A stretch of 64,000 bases of DNA from Vespula vulgaris (lineage: Eukaryota > Arthropoda > Insecta > Hymenoptera > Vespidae). The stretch covers positions 4,358,501 to 4,422,500 of the forward strand of contig NC_066595.1 in the NCBI RefSeq assembly GCF_905475345.1. Reading direction: 5' to 3'. Below, one piece after another: positions 63,020-64,000 of this stretch. The notes below the pieces were generated by a model, which ran no database searches, had not been told where the DNA came from, and worked only from the letters and a program-made list of their open reading frames with translations. A program made the translations under genes and the position numbers. Numbering within the stretch: the first letter of the stretch is position 1; each line of letters starts with the position of its first letter.

Positions 63020-63031
63020 CCATGACAATGG
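63020..63031 (-). promoter_or_regulatory. SOX:POU-like composite element, copy 2
   Basis: Read on the minus strand this is CCATTGTCATGG, identical to 62229-62240. A further ACAATG lies at 63061-63066. The surrounding block (62950-63180) is unique sequence. Confidence 0.38.
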
Positions 63032-63178
63032 ACATTAGAAGAAATGTATGTTTGGGGTTCACAATGCGGGACAAAGGAACGTTCTAAGTGCCTACATGTT
63101 GCACATCGCCGTTGCACAAATACCCGGATGTCCGCACCATGAATCTCACCGGGAAACGTGGCCCGATACGTCTGAAAA

Positions 63179-63181
<3 letters not shown>

Positions 63182-63222
<41 letters not shown>

Positions 63223-63235
63223 CTCTCTTTCTCTT
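63182..63235. repeat. (CT)n microsatellite
   Basis: Pure CT over about 34 bp, then CTTT. Confidence 0.9.
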
Positions 63236-64000
63236 GACAGAAAGAAACATCCAACTACCAGGTGGATCTTTGGAAAGAAGCACGTTTGTTTCAATCTAAG
63301 AGTATATCCTGTTTCAAGTAGGTAAACTTATGTGTTTCCTGTAGGTATTCGTTGTTTCGTTTCCAACGTTTCAAAAGCTTTCGGTATCGCCATAATAGTT
63401 TGAAATCTAAATAGTTTCAACGAAACTACTAATACGAGACTTTTATAAATCAAGAGAGAGCTAGTATAAATGTATTCAAATGAGATGATCAAATGATATG
63501 TCTTGTTTCTCTTTTTAATGGAATAAAACAACAAGACTATCTTATCGAATCTTATTTGAGCTAAAATGAAAAATATATCTTAAAGTAATAATTCATAGAA
63601 TGTCATAGTCCATGTTTATTGCTTTCACATTAAAAAAAAGAAAGATAAATGTGAAAAGAATGTATTGCGTAATTTATGACGTAATACAAAGGAAAAAAAA
63701 TCGTAAGATCGATATTTTCTTTAAAAATTTTGACAATTACGATAAATCGTGCAGAATGATATTACCTTTGTAAAGAAAACCTTTTGTAAGAAGTATTTTT
63801 CGCTTGACCTTTTCTGTCTTGTAAACCTTGAAAAGGGATGACAGACAGTTCTATTAGTTTAGATTTCTTGCAATTTTCGGGAATTGTAAATAGTTATCTA
63901 TCTTCTATTTAGGAAAACAAGATTACGCCTCCTTTATTGTTATTATTTAAAGCCGGTTATAAATAGCTACATTCTTCTCATTTACGTTTCCAACTAATGT

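Larger units (their letters stand above)
57623..64000. other. Gene-free stretch with SOX/POU-like islands
   Basis: Includes an AGCACC-type repeat block, islands at 58240-58780, 59140-59330, 60800-61130, 61290-61680, 62040-62300 and 62950-63180, and AT-rich ends. The minus frame 61404-61673 is open for 89 codons but resembles nothing I know. Confidence 0.55.

Overview
This window looks like a regulatory gene desert from an insect nucleus, most plausibly a hymenopteran. The clues are moderate AT richness, frequent CpG, very dense microsatellites, no operons and almost no long open frames free of low-complexity sequence. The order is inferred from general character, not from a diagnostic marker. 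Two features are solidly supported. The first is one coding exon of a SoxB (Sox21-like) transcription factor on the minus strand (6389-6657), which encodes the N-terminal half of the HMG box and ends at a GTGAG splice donor. The second is a tRNA-Leu(UAA) gene on the minus strand (29042-29125). No transposon protein, rRNA, CRISPR array or complete protein-coding gene was recognised.

Layout. Positions 1-6388 are best read as the intron downstream of the SOX exon. The rest of the HMG box was not found there, so later exons probably lie left of the window. Positions 6658 to about 10.7 kb hold two candidate upstream minus-strand exons (donors at 9083/9082 and 10660/10659). Both end in splice phase 2 and join in frame to the SOX exon, each with an ATG close to its donor, which suggests alternative first exons. 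From about 10.8 to 64 kb the window is non-coding apart from the tRNA. It consists of (GA)n/(CT)n tracts, (TA)n tracts, tri- and tetranucleotide arrays and short non-repetitive islands.

The most interesting signal is in those islands. They repeatedly carry the SOX recognition core CCATTGT/ACAATGG. I counted about 20 exact 7-mers by eye, most of them between 46.3 and 63.1 kb. Some form perfect inverted pairs (39851-39885, 46374-46430), a 12-bp direct repeat (16539-16608), or lie beside POU-like ATGCAAA/ATTTGCAT sites (36939-36946, 50546-50630). One 12-bp SOX:POU-like composite occurs exactly twice, in opposite orientations (62229-62240 and 63020-63031). Because the only recognised protein gene here is itself a SoxB factor, the simplest hypothesis is a large SoxB regulatory domain with auto- or cross-regulation by SOX and POU proteins. 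This is inference and needs comparative and binding data.

Most other open frames are translations of microsatellites (Ser/Leu, Arg/Glu, Lys or Phe runs) and are not reported as genes.
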